NCBI GenBank assembly: GCA_016235665.1
Contig: JACRJI010000013.1
Span: 79,095 to 143,094, forward strand
Source: a candidate division TA06 bacterium
GTDB lineage: Bacteria > Edwardsbacteria > AC1 > EtOH8
Reading direction: 5' to 3'
DNA length: 64,000 nt
In this document: one piece after another, positions 50,540-59,392 of the stretch
Position numbering within the stretch: position 1 is the first letter of the stretch
Layout of the letters: every line of letters starts with the position of its first letter
Notes under the pieces: generated by a model
What the model saw: the letters and a program-made list of their open reading frames with translations, nothing else
Database searches by the model: none
What the model was told of the DNA's origin: nothing
Position numbers and translations under genes: made by a program

Positions 50540-52111
50540 ATGAAAAAAGCCATTTTTGCTCTATTCTTGCTATTGTCATTTGGTTCGCTTTGGGCCGAAG
50601 ATTCCAAAGACTTGGACCTTAAACACTGGGCTTATCCGGTACTGCAGAGGTTCGAAGCCAGGGGCTGGCTGGTGCTTCCGGCCACACGGCCCTATAACTA
50701 CGGCCAGGTCGCCGCTGTATTGGGTAAAATGAAGGAGGTCGTTTCCTCTAACCAGGTGACCCTTTCAACGGCCGACCAATACAACTGGGACAGGCTTTCC
50801 CAGGAGTTCCTGGCCGAACCCGCGAAACCCCGGCTGGTGGAAAAGGACCTGTTGTCCGTGGGCGACGAGAACCTGACATTCAATGCCGACGGGGCGCTTT
50901 GGCCCAGGGACGAGATCAGTAATTTAGGCGCTCCCCGCTATTCGCTGACCGGACAGGTGGATTTCGGCGGCAGTATCAAGGGGACAATGATCTTTGACCA
51001 GAGGCTGTCGTTCCTGGTGGAAAAGGAGAACGCCAAGGTGGAGAAGACCTCGGCCACCCAGACCGCCTGGCGGGGAGGAAAGTTAGTGATAGACTGGTCG
51101 TATTTCCGGGTCAAGCTGCCCTGGCTCTATGTCACATTGGGCCGGCAGCAGCACTGGTGGGGGCCGGGCCGGGTGGGCACCCTGCTGGTCTCGGACAACG
51201 CACCAGCTTTTGACGCCTTGAACCTCAAAGTTGATTACAAACGTGTCGGCCTGGAATCCTTCGCCGGGATACTGGGCACCGAGCAGCAGCGCTTCTTTTC
51301 CGGGCATCGGGCCACCTTCAGACTGTTCAAGAGCCTGGATCTGGGGGTTTCCGAAGTGGTGATCTACAAGGCCAAGAACATAGACCCGGTATACATCAAT
51401 CCCCTGCTCCCGTTCTACGGTACCCAGTGGAACGAGCGGGAGGACGACAACGTGGTGTGGGCGGCCGATGCCGCCTGGAACGCCTTTAACGGCTGCAAGG
51501 TCTACGGCGAACTGCTGATGGATGATGTCCAGTACGAGCAGGACCCTCCGGCCCCTCAGAAACTGGGTTTTCTGGCCGGGTTCCACCTGGCCGACCCGCT
51601 GGGCCTGCCCGACACCGATGTCAAGATGGAATACGCCGGGAACCAGAAATGGGTCTACGGCCACCGCAGGTTCGCCAACCGCTATGCCGGCGGCGACAGC
51701 CTGAGCATCATCGGCCACTTTATCGGCACCGATGCCGACCTGTTTGACCTGAAGCTGGAACACAGATTACATCCCCGGTTCAACCTGGGTCTGGAGTACA
51801 CGCTGGAACGGCACGGCCAGGGAAGCATCTCTGACAGCCTGATCTACGGGAACCAGATCATTTACGTTGACGGCGACCCGTATACCACCGGCGGGGTATT
51901 GGGAACAGACACGGTGGCCCTGAGCACTGGCTTTTTGACCGGAACCATCCAGCGGCGGGACCTTGGGGCTCTGTACTTCAGCTGGCAGCCCTGGCACTGG
52001 GTGGTCTTTGACGCCAAATTCTGGCTGGCTTATACCAAAGATCCCGGCAACCTGGCGGGACTGGGGTTCAATGACCGGGGAGCGGAGATAAGTTTAAAGC
52101 TGGATTACTGA
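50540..52111 (+). CDS. Wzi-family (capsule assembly) outer-membrane protein
   Basis: A 523-residue exported protein. Signal peptide MKKAIFALFLLLSFGSLWA. After a helical N-terminal part (HWAYPVLQRFEARGWLVLP) the beta-barrel contains the Wzi-like segment TLGRQQHWWGPGRVGTLLVSDNAPAFDAL. It ends RGAEISLKLDY, an outer-membrane barrel end with a terminal aromatic residue. Wzi helps attach capsule polysaccharide in enterobacteria; here only the fold is supported. It stands alone between two short intergenic regions. Confidence 0.85.
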   Translation: MKKAIFALFLLLSFGSLWAEDSKDLDLKHWAYPVLQRFEARGWLVLPATRPYNYGQVAAVLGKMKEVVSSNQVTLSTADQYNWDRLSQEFLAEPAKPRLVEKDLLSVGDENLTFNADGALWPRDEISNLGAPRYSLTGQVDFGGSIKGTMIFDQRLSFLVEKENAKVEKTSATQTAWRGGKLVIDWSYFRVKLPWLYVTLGRQQHWWGPGRVGTLLVSDNAPAFDALNLKVDYKRVGLESFAGILGTEQQRFFSGHRATFRLFKSLDLGVSEVVIYKAKNIDPVYINPLLPFYGTQWNEREDDNVVWAADAAWNAFNGCKVYGELLMDDVQYEQDPPAPQKLGFLAGFHLADPLGLPDTDVKMEYAGNQKWVYGHRRFANRYAGGDSLSIIGHFIGTDADLFDLKLEHRLHPRFNLGLEYTLERHGQGSISDSLIYGNQIIYVDGDPYTTGGVLGTDTVALSTGFLTGTIQRRDLGALYFSWQPWHWVVFDAKFWLAYTKDPGNLAGLGFNDRGAEISLKLDY

Positions 52112-52155
52112 CCCCTCCCTTTGTCCCTCCCCGCTTCGGAGAGGGAAGGATTGAG
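52110..52155. repeat. Palindromic intergenic repeat, family E copy 4
   Basis: GACCCCTCCC, CCCTCCCCGC / TTCGGAGAGGGAAGG form opposed pyrimidine and purine arms right after the Wzi-like stop. A family D fragment (AATCCTGTCAAAAAG) follows at about 52198. Confidence 0.65.
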
Positions 52156-52216
52156 TTTAGTGTTATTTTGTCGCCGGTGTAAATAAAAAATCATGTAAAT
52201 CCTGTCAAAAAGAAAC

Positions 52217-53053
52217 GTGCTAAATAAGATAACCGCTGCCATAAAACTATCCCGTCCCGGGAACGTGGCCATCACCGGACTTTCGGTGCTGGTGGGAACT
52301 TCAGGCTATGGGCTCAAAGCGCATGCCTCGGGTATCGTCATGGCGGTGGTCTCGGCCATGCTGATAGCCTCCGGGGGCAACAGCCTCAACGATTATTACG
52401 ATCTTGAGATCGACAAGATCAACCGGCCCCAAAGACCATTGCCATCTGGTTTGCTCCAATATAGAACAGCAGTTTATCTGGGATCAGCTGAAATCATTTT
52501 GGGACTGGCCCTGGCTTATTTCATCGGCATCAAACCGTTGCTGCTGGCGCTGACAGTCTCAGTCCTGTTGTGGCTCTACGCCGCCCGGGGCAAAAGGATG
52601 GGGCTGTCCGGAAATCTGGCTGTGGCGCTGGTCTGCGGGCTGGCCTTTGTCTACGGCGGGCTGACAGTGGAGAATGTGGGGATCTCACTTTTCCCGGCCG
52701 GGTTCGCCTTTCTGATGCACCTGTCACGGGAGATCATCAAGGACGTTCAGGACCGGAGCGGGGACCTGTCGCAGGGCGCCAGGACCCTGCCCATAACCTG
52801 GGGGGCGGAGAGGTCACTTAAGCTGGCGGCGGCGGTGCTGATGGTCCTGATAACCCTGACCCCGGTCCCTTATCTGCTGGGCATTTACAACATCCGTTAC
52901 CTGCTGGCCGTGATCCTGGGAGTGGACCTGATGCTGGCCATGATGATCATGAAACTTTTGACCGTCCCCCGGGACGAGGACCTGGCCCGGATAAGCTTTT
53001 TCATGAAGATAGTGATGCTGGTGGGGATCATGGCCATCAGCCTGGGACTTTAA
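52217..53053 (+). CDS. UbiA-family prenyltransferase, geranylgeranylglycerol-phosphate type
   Basis: A 278-residue membrane protein with about eight helices. The first Asp-rich motif is SLNDYYDLEIDKINRPQRPLPSG (about residues 57-75) and the second is IIKDVQDRSGDLSQGARTLP. The first motif and the short loops resemble digeranylgeranylglyceryl-phosphate synthase-like members more than ubiquinone or haem-O enzymes. The substrate is not proven; menaquinone-like or ether-lipid chemistry are both possible. It lies between the Wzi-like protein and uppP. GTG start; no strong ribosome site. Confidence 0.82.
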   Translation: MLNKITAAIKLSRPGNVAITGLSVLVGTSGYGLKAHASGIVMAVVSAMLIASGGNSLNDYYDLEIDKINRPQRPLPSGLLQYRTAVYLGSAEIILGLALAYFIGIKPLLLALTVSVLLWLYAARGKRMGLSGNLAVALVCGLAFVYGGLTVENVGISLFPAGFAFLMHLSREIIKDVQDRSGDLSQGARTLPITWGAERSLKLAAAVLMVLITLTPVPYLLGIYNIRYLLAVILGVDLMLAMMIMKLLTVPRDEDLARISFFMKIVMLVGIMAISLGL

Positions 53054-53115
53054 CCGAATGCAAATAGCAAATATAAAAAATCAAAAATTAAATACTTTAA
53101 GATTGAACTGATATT

Positions 53116-53931
53116 ATGTCTATATTCCAAGCGCTGATACTGGGGCTGATCCAGGGGCTGACCGAATTCCTGCCGGTGTCCAGTTCCGGGCATCTGGCCC
53201 TGGCCGAAAGACTGTTCGGATTGTCCGGCGATAATTTGAGGTTCGAGGTCTTCGTGCACCTGGGGACGCTGCTGGCGGTGGTGATCTTCTTTCGCCTCAA
53301 GATATGGAAACTGATCAAGTCGGTCTTCACGGGGCGGATGTATTACCAGGAAGGCTGGCACTTCACCGACGACAACCTGCGGCTTTCCCTGCTGCTGATC
53401 CTGGCCACCATCCCGGCGGCCTTCATCGGCTACAAGTTTGACGACGTCATCGAGCAGGCCTTTGCCAGCCCCATAGCGGTCTCGGCCTTTCTGCTGGTCA
53501 CCGGGACCATCCTGTTTTTGACCCGCTTTGTAAAAAGCCAAGAAGGGAAGATCAACTGGTGGCGGGCCCTGGTCATCGGCCTGGCCCAGGCGGTGGCCAT
53601 ACTGCCGGGAGTGTCGCGCTCGGGCAGCACCATTGCCGCCGGGATCTTCACCAGGATGAAACAGGAGAAGGCGGCCGAGTTCTCGTTCCTTTTGTCCATT
53701 CCCATCATCCTGGGGGCCGGGGTGGTCAAACTGAAGGACATGCTGGAGACCGGCCTGCCGTCCTCTGAGCTGTTAATGATCACAGTGGGGGCCATTGCCG
53801 CAGCATTGTCAGGTTACTGGGCCATCAAGGTAATGCTGCATCTTGTCAAAAAAGGCCGGCTGGAATATTTTGCCTATTACTGCTGGGCGGTGGGCTTGGC
53901 CGGCTTGGTTTGGTTTGCGTTAGTCAAGTAG
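53116..53931 (+). CDS. uppP: Undecaprenyl-diphosphate phosphatase (UppP/BacA)
   Basis: A 271-residue membrane protein that recycles undecaprenyl diphosphate. The signatures are LIQGLTEFLPVSSSGHLAL (residues ~10-28) and ILPGVSRSGSTIAAGI (about residue 160-175). Eight or so hydrophobic segments are present. With uppS 3 kb upstream it covers the making and recycling of the lipid carrier. Confidence 0.96.
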   Translation: MSIFQALILGLIQGLTEFLPVSSSGHLALAERLFGLSGDNLRFEVFVHLGTLLAVVIFFRLKIWKLIKSVFTGRMYYQEGWHFTDDNLRLSLLLILATIPAAFIGYKFDDVIEQAFASPIAVSAFLLVTGTILFLTRFVKSQEGKINWWRALVIGLAQAVAILPGVSRSGSTIAAGIFTRMKQEKAAEFSFLLSIPIILGAGVVKLKDMLETGLPSSELLMITVGAIAAALSGYWAIKVMLHLVKKGRLEYFAYYCWAVGLAGLVWFALVK

Positions 53932-54327
53932 TAGCGATCACTTATGTTCTTTTCTTTTTGTACCGCCAAAAAGCAAAGAACCAAAAGAAAAAGCTCGTCG
54001 CTTAAAACTCTCCGGGCCACGCTTACGCCCTGTCTACGCATAGCTTCTGCTGGCAAGCAGGGCTTCAGCGGGCCAGCGTTGCGCTTCTCGTTGCCGGCGG
54101 GCTTGTCTGAACTCGGGCTTTGGCCAAGCCCTCAAACAGACCAGACAAGCTTTTTCCGTCATCAACTGCGGTGCTCACTGATCGTTTTAATGCGACATAC
54201 CAGGTGTGATGCCTGTTTATTAGCCGATATCCGTAACTAAAATTAATGCAATCTGCGTGTGTCATTCGGTTGACGCTCATGACGACGTCTGCGAAATCTG
54301 CGGATTGAAAAATGAAATAAATAATAA
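53932..54327. other. 396-base intergenic region made of repeat sequence
   Basis: No gene is supported here. The left part (TTCTTTTTGTACCGCCAAAAAGC, split copies of AAAGAACCAAAAGAAAAAGC, then CTCGTCGCTTAAAACTCTCCGG) looks like a dispersed repeat type common in other bacteria. The right end holds a family C fragment (54248-54308). A 98-codon open frame at 53944 is dominated by repeat sequence and lacks any protein-like pattern. Confidence 0.6.
54248..54308. repeat. Intergenic inverted repeat, family C copy 4
   Basis: GCAATCTGCGTG at the left; GTCTGCGAAATCTGCGGATT at the right, with GACGCTCATGACGACGTC in between. It ends 20 bases before the next gene. Confidence 0.65.
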
Positions 54328-56364
54328 ATGAAAAAACAAAAAACAAATCCGCTGAAGATAGGGCTTCTGATAATAGCCGGCGCCCTGATCGCCGTGGCCA
54401 TCACCGGGGCTTTTTACCGGACCAACGACCCCGAACCGGCGGCATGGCCGACCACTCCCGGGATCCTTTGGGCACTGATCCTATCAGCGGTTTACGCGAC
54501 CCTGATCTGGCGGACCGTCAGCCGGGAGAGCCGCCAGCGCTGGCAGCTGTGGACCCTGCTGCTGCTGACCGCCGTCACCGTCATGGCCGTGCAGCAGACA
54601 GGGGGCTTGAACTCACCCTGGCTGTTCACCTATCTCCTTCTGACCCTGCTGGCGCTTTACCGGGCTGAGGAGAAATGGCAGCTCCTGGCCCCGGCCATCC
54701 TGCTGCTGACCGAGGGCGGATCCGCCTGGTTCCATCAGATGATCCCGGGACCGGCCCTGTACCGGCTGGGCGGGCTGCTGCTGTTCCTGGTCTCGGCTTT
54801 TACAGTGGGCAGGCTTTTGCTGAAGCGCAGTTTCTCGCCGGCCCAAAACCAGGAGGATGAACCGGAGCGGGAGGCCCTTGTCCCGTCATCAGAACTGAAG
54901 AACGACCTGCAGTCCCTGGCCTCGCTGATGCACGCCAGCCTGGGCGCCAAGACGGCCGCCTTTTTCCGGCTGGACCCTTCGGCCAATTACCTTAAACTAG
55001 CGGCCTGCCGCAGCTACAGCGCCGAGATCATCAAGGAAGCGGCTCTGGACGCCCAGAAGGGGATTTTGGGCTGGGTGGTCAAGGAAAAACAGGCCCTGCT
55101 CTATCCGGTCTTTTCCAAGGATTCCAAGGACCTGGGATATTACGCCAGGTCCGAGCCGCTCAGATCCCTTCTGGCCGTGCCCATCATCATGGAGAACCGG
55201 GTGGAGGGGATCGCAGTGGCCGACAGCGAGGATGAGAACCATTTCAACGAAGGTTCCAAGGCCCTGCTGGCCGGCTTCGCCGAGGAGGCGGCCCGGCTGA
55301 TGATCCTCCACCAGAGCCATTCGGCCCTGGGGCTGGAGGGGGAGCGGCTTAAGGAATGGAACCGCTACCTGGAGCAGATGGCCAACCGGCTGAGGGTGGA
55401 CGAGGTGATAGAGATCATGGGAAAGCTGATCCCCGAGCTGGTTCCCTGCGACCACCTGGTACTGCTGCAGGTGCCGGAGTCCGGCGATATCTGCCGGGTG
55501 CTGCTGGCCGAGCCGGCCGCCGCCGGGTTCCCGGCCCCGGGGACGGAACTGGACATCTCCGGCACCTTATGCGAACAGACTGTGCGCATCCTGGAATGGC
55601 GCAAGGTGGACGATTTTTACCGCCGCTCGCTGGGCCTGTTCCGGTTCAGCCGGGAGGAGAGGCAGGACCACGGGTTCCGCTCGGTGCTGGCCGCGCCGTT
55701 GACATACGAAGGTGTCTGCCATTACATCCTGGTGCTGGAAAGCCGCAAACCATACGCCTTTGAGGCCGAGGCCGAGACCCTGCATATTCTTTTAAGCCAG
55801 TTCTCGCTGGCCCTGCGCAGCGCGGCCCTCTACCAGGAGAAGGAGCAGATGGCCATCCGCGACGGCCTGACGGGGCTGGCCAACCACCGCCGTTTCCAGG
55901 ATTACCTGGCCGAGACCCTGGCCAAGTCAGACGGCAAGCCGGTGGGGGTGGCGCTTTTCGATATCGACTTCTTTAAAAAGCTTAACGACAATTACGGGCA
56001 CCCCATCGGCGACGCGGTGCTTAAGGAAGTGGCGGCCCGGCTGAAGGCCAACATTTCCAAGTATGACTTCGTGGCCCGCTACGGCGGGGAGGAGTTCATA
56101 GCGGTGTGGCCGGGCAGGACCGACAAGGAGGCCGAGGTCCTGGCCGAAGGGTTGAGGCAGGCCATCGGGAACGAAAAATTCTCCACCACCGCCGGGGAAC
56201 TGCCGGTGACGGTAAGCCTGGGAGTGGCCTCGTATCCCCAGGATTCCAACAACAAGCCGGATCTGATCAAGGCCGCCGACGAGGCGCTGTATGCAGCCAA
56301 GAAGGCGGGGAGGAACCGGGTGGTGAGATACGTGAACATTACAAAAGAAACCAGTAAACAATAG
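54328..56364 (+). CDS. Membrane diguanylate cyclase with GAF-type sensor domains
   Basis: A 678-residue protein. The N-terminus has about six hydrophobic segments (residues ~10-170). Two GAF-like domains follow: about 195-340 (SLMHASLGAKTAAFFRLD...) and about 350-490 (...VAPLTYEGVCHYILVLE). The GGDEF domain (~505-670) has GLTGLANHRRFQDYL, GVALFDIDFFKKLNDNYGH, and an intact catalytic RYGGEEFIAVW at about residue 583, so it should make cyclic di-GMP. No clear RxxD inhibitory site is evident five residues before GGEEF. The signal sensed is unknown. Confidence 0.9.
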   Translation: MKKQKTNPLKIGLLIIAGALIAVAITGAFYRTNDPEPAAWPTTPGILWALILSAVYATLIWRTVSRESRQRWQLWTLLLLTAVTVMAVQQTGGLNSPWLFTYLLLTLLALYRAEEKWQLLAPAILLLTEGGSAWFHQMIPGPALYRLGGLLLFLVSAFTVGRLLLKRSFSPAQNQEDEPEREALVPSSELKNDLQSLASLMHASLGAKTAAFFRLDPSANYLKLAACRSYSAEIIKEAALDAQKGILGWVVKEKQALLYPVFSKDSKDLGYYARSEPLRSLLAVPIIMENRVEGIAVADSEDENHFNEGSKALLAGFAEEAARLMILHQSHSALGLEGERLKEWNRYLEQMANRLRVDEVIEIMGKLIPELVPCDHLVLLQVPESGDICRVLLAEPAAAGFPAPGTELDISGTLCEQTVRILEWRKVDDFYRRSLGLFRFSREERQDHGFRSVLAAPLTYEGVCHYILVLESRKPYAFEAEAETLHILLSQFSLALRSAALYQEKEQMAIRDGLTGLANHRRFQDYLAETLAKSDGKPVGVALFDIDFFKKLNDNYGHPIGDAVLKEVAARLKANISKYDFVARYGGEEFIAVWPGRTDKEAEVLAEGLRQAIGNEKFSTTAGELPVTVSLGVASYPQDSNNKPDLIKAADEALYAAKKAGRNRVVRYVNITKETSKQ

Positions 56365-56424
56365 CAAATAATTGTTGTGTCATTATGATAAAGCATATGC
56401 TGATAGTTTATTTTAGAGGATAGA

Positions 56425-58479
56425 ATGAAGAAAATAAAATATTTCATATTTAAACATATGCATGCAATTGCATTACTTATATGTAGCTTCACCCTTTTAT
56501 GGTTAATACAACAGAAACCTTTAAAGTATTATGGTTTATGGATTTTGTGGCTGATTCAAGTTATTGTTTTGTTTCGCAATATAAATACATTTGGTAAAAA
56601 ACGTAAGGGTGTGTTTGCTGATTATGACGATAAAACAAACAGGCCAATAAAAGTAAGGGCTTACGATGAGTACAATGTTGCTAATCTAATAGATTTAATA
56701 AAGGCAAGAATAAAGCTTATTAACCATTGTAAAACCTCCTATATCTTAGGTATCAATGGGGCTTGGGGCATTGGTAAAACAAGCATTATAAATATTGTTG
56801 AAACTGAATTAAGTAAAATATCGAAAGATTATATATTCATACACTTCAACCCATGGCATTGGAGCGGAGCTACACCAGAAACTTTAGTTAAAGCCTTAAA
56901 AGAGGCATTCGCCGAAGGGAATTATGCCAATGCAGATATAAGTGAATATTTTGATAAAATAATTGAAATATATGAGAAGGAAACAATATATACAAAGTTA
57001 TTAAGTTTACTTAAAAAACGCGATACATTTGAAAATATCAAGGAAAATATAAAAACAAATATTAAAAATAAATATATTATTATTGTTGACGATCTTGACC
57101 GTTGCACTGATGAAGAATTAAGCTGTGTATTTAATTTATTAAGAGAATTTCTAAATTGGCCAAATATAATAGTTGTGCTTTGCTACGATAAAACCAGGAT
57201 ACAAGCAAGCAATATCGAGCTGGAAAAATTAATTGACAATGAAGTTACAATACATATTGAAAAAAGCGAAATAAGGGAGACTTTTATAAAAAAATTATCG
57301 GAAATTAATCCATTAACAGAGGTTGAACAAAGTGAACTATTAAAATGTACAACATGGGTTGATACGCCAAGAAAGATAAAGTCAGTATTAATCGATGTTC
57401 AAGCATTATGGGATGGTTTAAAAGATAAATTATATTTCCCTCATTTTGTGTCAATAACTGTATTAAATAAGGAAAATAAATACATTTACGAAATATTTGC
57501 AAATAATTTGGAAATATTTAATGATATACCCTTTAGCAAAAAAGAACAATTTAATAATATATTAGTTCGGACGGACGATGACATAAACACAGTTATTAAA
57601 TATTTTAAATATTTAACAGCAAATACTTTAATATATAAAGATGGTACATGGGAAATATCAACAAGCAATAGAGAAAATAATTTCATATCACGCTTTTTAC
57701 AAGAGCCTGATGTAAAGGGTATTTGGAATAACCATGTTACGGAAAGCTATTTTATTTATCGGTATGCCAAAAATATATTTAATGATTATGAGTTGGAAGA
57801 TTTAAAAAATATAATTACATCAAAGGTTGGTAACAGTGAAAGTAAAATCCATAGAATAATTGATAATGTATATACTGAGGGAAAAATAAATTCGTTTATT
57901 GATCAGATTAGATACGGTATTCCTAAAGGGGGTAATGATATAAATACATTAATAATTGCAATTTGCTCATACGGCAATAATATTAGTACAATAGATTTAT
58001 ATCGGCACTTATTTTATATTATTAATGAAAATATAGATAATATTGATTTAGGCATTGAATGCATCAAGAGGACAAATCATATTTATCTTACAAAGGACAT
58101 CTATAATTTATTAATACTTAAAAATAAACGTGTTTTCCTTGGTGGTGATTTAAATAAAGAAAAAGAAATAAAAGAAGCATTTCAAAAAAGACTGACAAAT
58201 TTGTTAATTGAAGGTGATAAAACGTTTTATTCTTACGGCATAAAATTAAATGAGAGTATAGAATACTTCACTTATTTAGAATCCAGTGAGAAAATTATTG
58301 AATATATGAATAAATTGTTAACAGTTGGTAGTGATTATGAGATAGAGCATCAATATGATATACTAATTAAACGTACTGATACTGATTTTATTAAAGATGC
58401 AATACCGTTGTTAATAGTTGAAAATTATGTCGATAAAATAAATGACCAAAGGAAGCAAACAAAACTGAAGGAGATATAA
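56425..58479 (+). CDS. KAP-family P-loop NTPase, AT-rich and probably acquired
   Basis: A 684-residue protein. Two N-terminal hydrophobic segments (~12-30 and ~34-50) form a hairpin typical of the KAP group. Walker A is GINGAWGIGKTSIIN at about residue 109; Walker B is IIIVDDLDRC at about residue 217; and HFNPWHWSGATPETLVKAL is the KAP-specific segment. Known relatives act in phage exclusion in plasmids, so a defence role is plausible but unproven. It is far more AT-rich than its neighbours. Its stop abuts the ridA ATG. Confidence 0.87.
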   Translation: MKKIKYFIFKHMHAIALLICSFTLLWLIQQKPLKYYGLWILWLIQVIVLFRNINTFGKKRKGVFADYDDKTNRPIKVRAYDEYNVANLIDLIKARIKLINHCKTSYILGINGAWGIGKTSIINIVETELSKISKDYIFIHFNPWHWSGATPETLVKALKEAFAEGNYANADISEYFDKIIEIYEKETIYTKLLSLLKKRDTFENIKENIKTNIKNKYIIIVDDLDRCTDEELSCVFNLLREFLNWPNIIVVLCYDKTRIQASNIELEKLIDNEVTIHIEKSEIRETFIKKLSEINPLTEVEQSELLKCTTWVDTPRKIKSVLIDVQALWDGLKDKLYFPHFVSITVLNKENKYIYEIFANNLEIFNDIPFSKKEQFNNILVRTDDDINTVIKYFKYLTANTLIYKDGTWEISTSNRENNFISRFLQEPDVKGIWNNHVTESYFIYRYAKNIFNDYELEDLKNIITSKVGNSESKIHRIIDNVYTEGKINSFIDQIRYGIPKGGNDINTLIIAICSYGNNISTIDLYRHLFYIINENIDNIDLGIECIKRTNHIYLTKDIYNLLILKNKRVFLGGDLNKEKEIKEAFQKRLTNLLIEGDKTFYSYGIKLNESIEYFTYLESSEKIIEYMNKLLTVGSDYEIEHQYDILIKRTDTDFIKDAIPLLIVENYVDKINDQRKQTKLKEI

Positions 58480-58860
58480 ATGCGTCAGATCATCAAAACA
58501 GAAAAAGCCCCGGGCGCCATCGGGCCCTATTCCCAGGGAATCGAATTTGACAACAAGCTGGTCTTCACCTCCGGCCAGATCCCGCTGGACCCCAAGACCG
58601 GCCAGTTGGTCGAGGGCGACATCAAGGCCCAGACCAAACAGGTGATGGAGAACCTGAAGGCGGTGCTGGAGGCCGGCGGCTCAAATATGAAGAAGGTCAT
58701 CAAGTGCACGGTCTTTATGGCCGACATGAACGACTTTGCCGCCATGAATGAGGTCTACGGCGAATACTTCCAGCAAGCGCCCCCGGCCCGCTCGGCCTTC
58801 CAGGTGGCCCGGCTGCCCAAGGATGCGAAGATCGAGATCGAAGCGATAGCGGAAATCTGA
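58480..58860 (+). CDS. RidA-family enamine/imine deaminase
   Basis: A 126-residue RidA/YjgF/TdcF protein that hydrolyses reactive enamines and imines from amino-acid metabolism. Motifs are [53 protein letters not shown], and the C-terminal [22 protein letters not shown] with the catalytic Arg in [13 protein letters not shown]. It directly follows the KAP gene; GAAGGAGAT lies within that gene's last codons. GC content returns to normal here. Confidence 0.95.
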   Translation: MRQIIKTEKAPGAIGPYSQGIEFDNKLVFTSGQIPLDPKTGQLVEGDIKAQTKQVMENLKAVLEAGGSNMKKVIKCTVFMADMNDFAAMNEVYGEYFQQAPPARSAFQVARLPKDAKIEIEAIAEI

Positions 58861-58888
58861 CCACAGAATACTGTCAGCCAAAGCGGGT

Positions 58889-58896
58889 ATACTCCT
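58889..58896. repeat. Left copy of 8-base direct repeat around the four-helix-bundle cassette
   Basis: ATACTCCT here and again at 59375-59382, lying outside the inverted repeats. It could be a target-site duplication. Eight bases is short enough to be chance. Confidence 0.4.
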
Positions 58897-58904
58897 TTCC
58901 TAAT

Positions 58905-58937
58905 CACTACTCACTATTCAATAGTCAGTAGACACTA
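58905..58937. repeat. Left inverted repeat of the four-helix-bundle cassette
   Basis: Contains CAGTAGACACTA (58926-58937), the exact complement of TAGTGTCTACTG at 59355-59366, and CACTATTC in opposition to TATAGTGG on the right. Confidence 0.75.
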
Positions 58938-58962
58938 AATGGTCAAAGTGAAAGGATGGAGT

Positions 58963-59325
58963 ATGGGAGCAAAATGTTTTAACCAGGTATTGGTCTGGCA
59001 AAAAGCGCATCAATTGACGCTAAATGTTTACCGCTATACGGAGGGGTTCCCTCGAAGGGAAATATACTGTTTGATTTCCCAAATGAGACGGGCAATGATC
59101 TCTGTTCCGGCCAATATTGCCGAGGGTTTTAAGAAAAAGGGCAAGGCCGACAAACTGCGATACATGAACATCACCCAGGGGTCATTGGAAGAATCAAGAT
59201 ATTACCTGATCCTGGCCGGTGATCTGGGGTACGGCAATTCAGAAAACCTGCTGTTTTCTCTGGAAGAGGTCAGCAGGCTGCTGGAAGGCTATATTCAAGG
59301 CATCATCAAGAACATGGGGACATAG
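58963..59325 (+). CDS. Four-helix-bundle protein (23S rRNA intervening-sequence family)
   Basis: A 120-residue protein of the four-helix-bundle family found in 23S rRNA intervening sequences and as free genes. Motifs are FNQVLVWQKAHQLTLNVYRYTEGFPRREIYCLISQMRRAMISVPANIAEGF, then LRYMNITQGSLEESRYYLILAGDLGY, with LLEGYIQGI at the end. No enzyme activity is known. The ATG at 58963 has AAGGATGGAG upstream; ATG 58939 lies at the edge of the inverted repeat and is less likely. The gene and its inverted repeats form a discrete insertion between ridA and the lipid-kinase gene. Confidence 0.9.
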   Translation: MGAKCFNQVLVWQKAHQLTLNVYRYTEGFPRREIYCLISQMRRAMISVPANIAEGFKKKGKADKLRYMNITQGSLEESRYYLILAGDLGYGNSENLLFSLEEVSRLLEGYIQGIIKNMGT

Positions 59326-59354
59326 TTGTTAACAGAATAATTATCATTACTGGA

Positions 59355-59374
59355 TAGTGTCTACTGTATAGTGG
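59355..59374. repeat. Right inverted repeat of the four-helix-bundle cassette
   Basis: TAGTGTCTACTG plus TATAGTGG, complementary to 58905-58937 with a small offset. Followed by ATACTCCT, the second direct-repeat copy. Confidence 0.75.
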
Positions 59375-59392
59375 ATACTCCTGGGAGTTGTA

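Noticed and set aside
53944..54240. 98-codon open frame between uppP and the diguanylate cyclase
   Set aside because: It is rich in basic residues without a protein-like pattern, has no ribosome site, and overlaps sequence that looks like a dispersed repeat.
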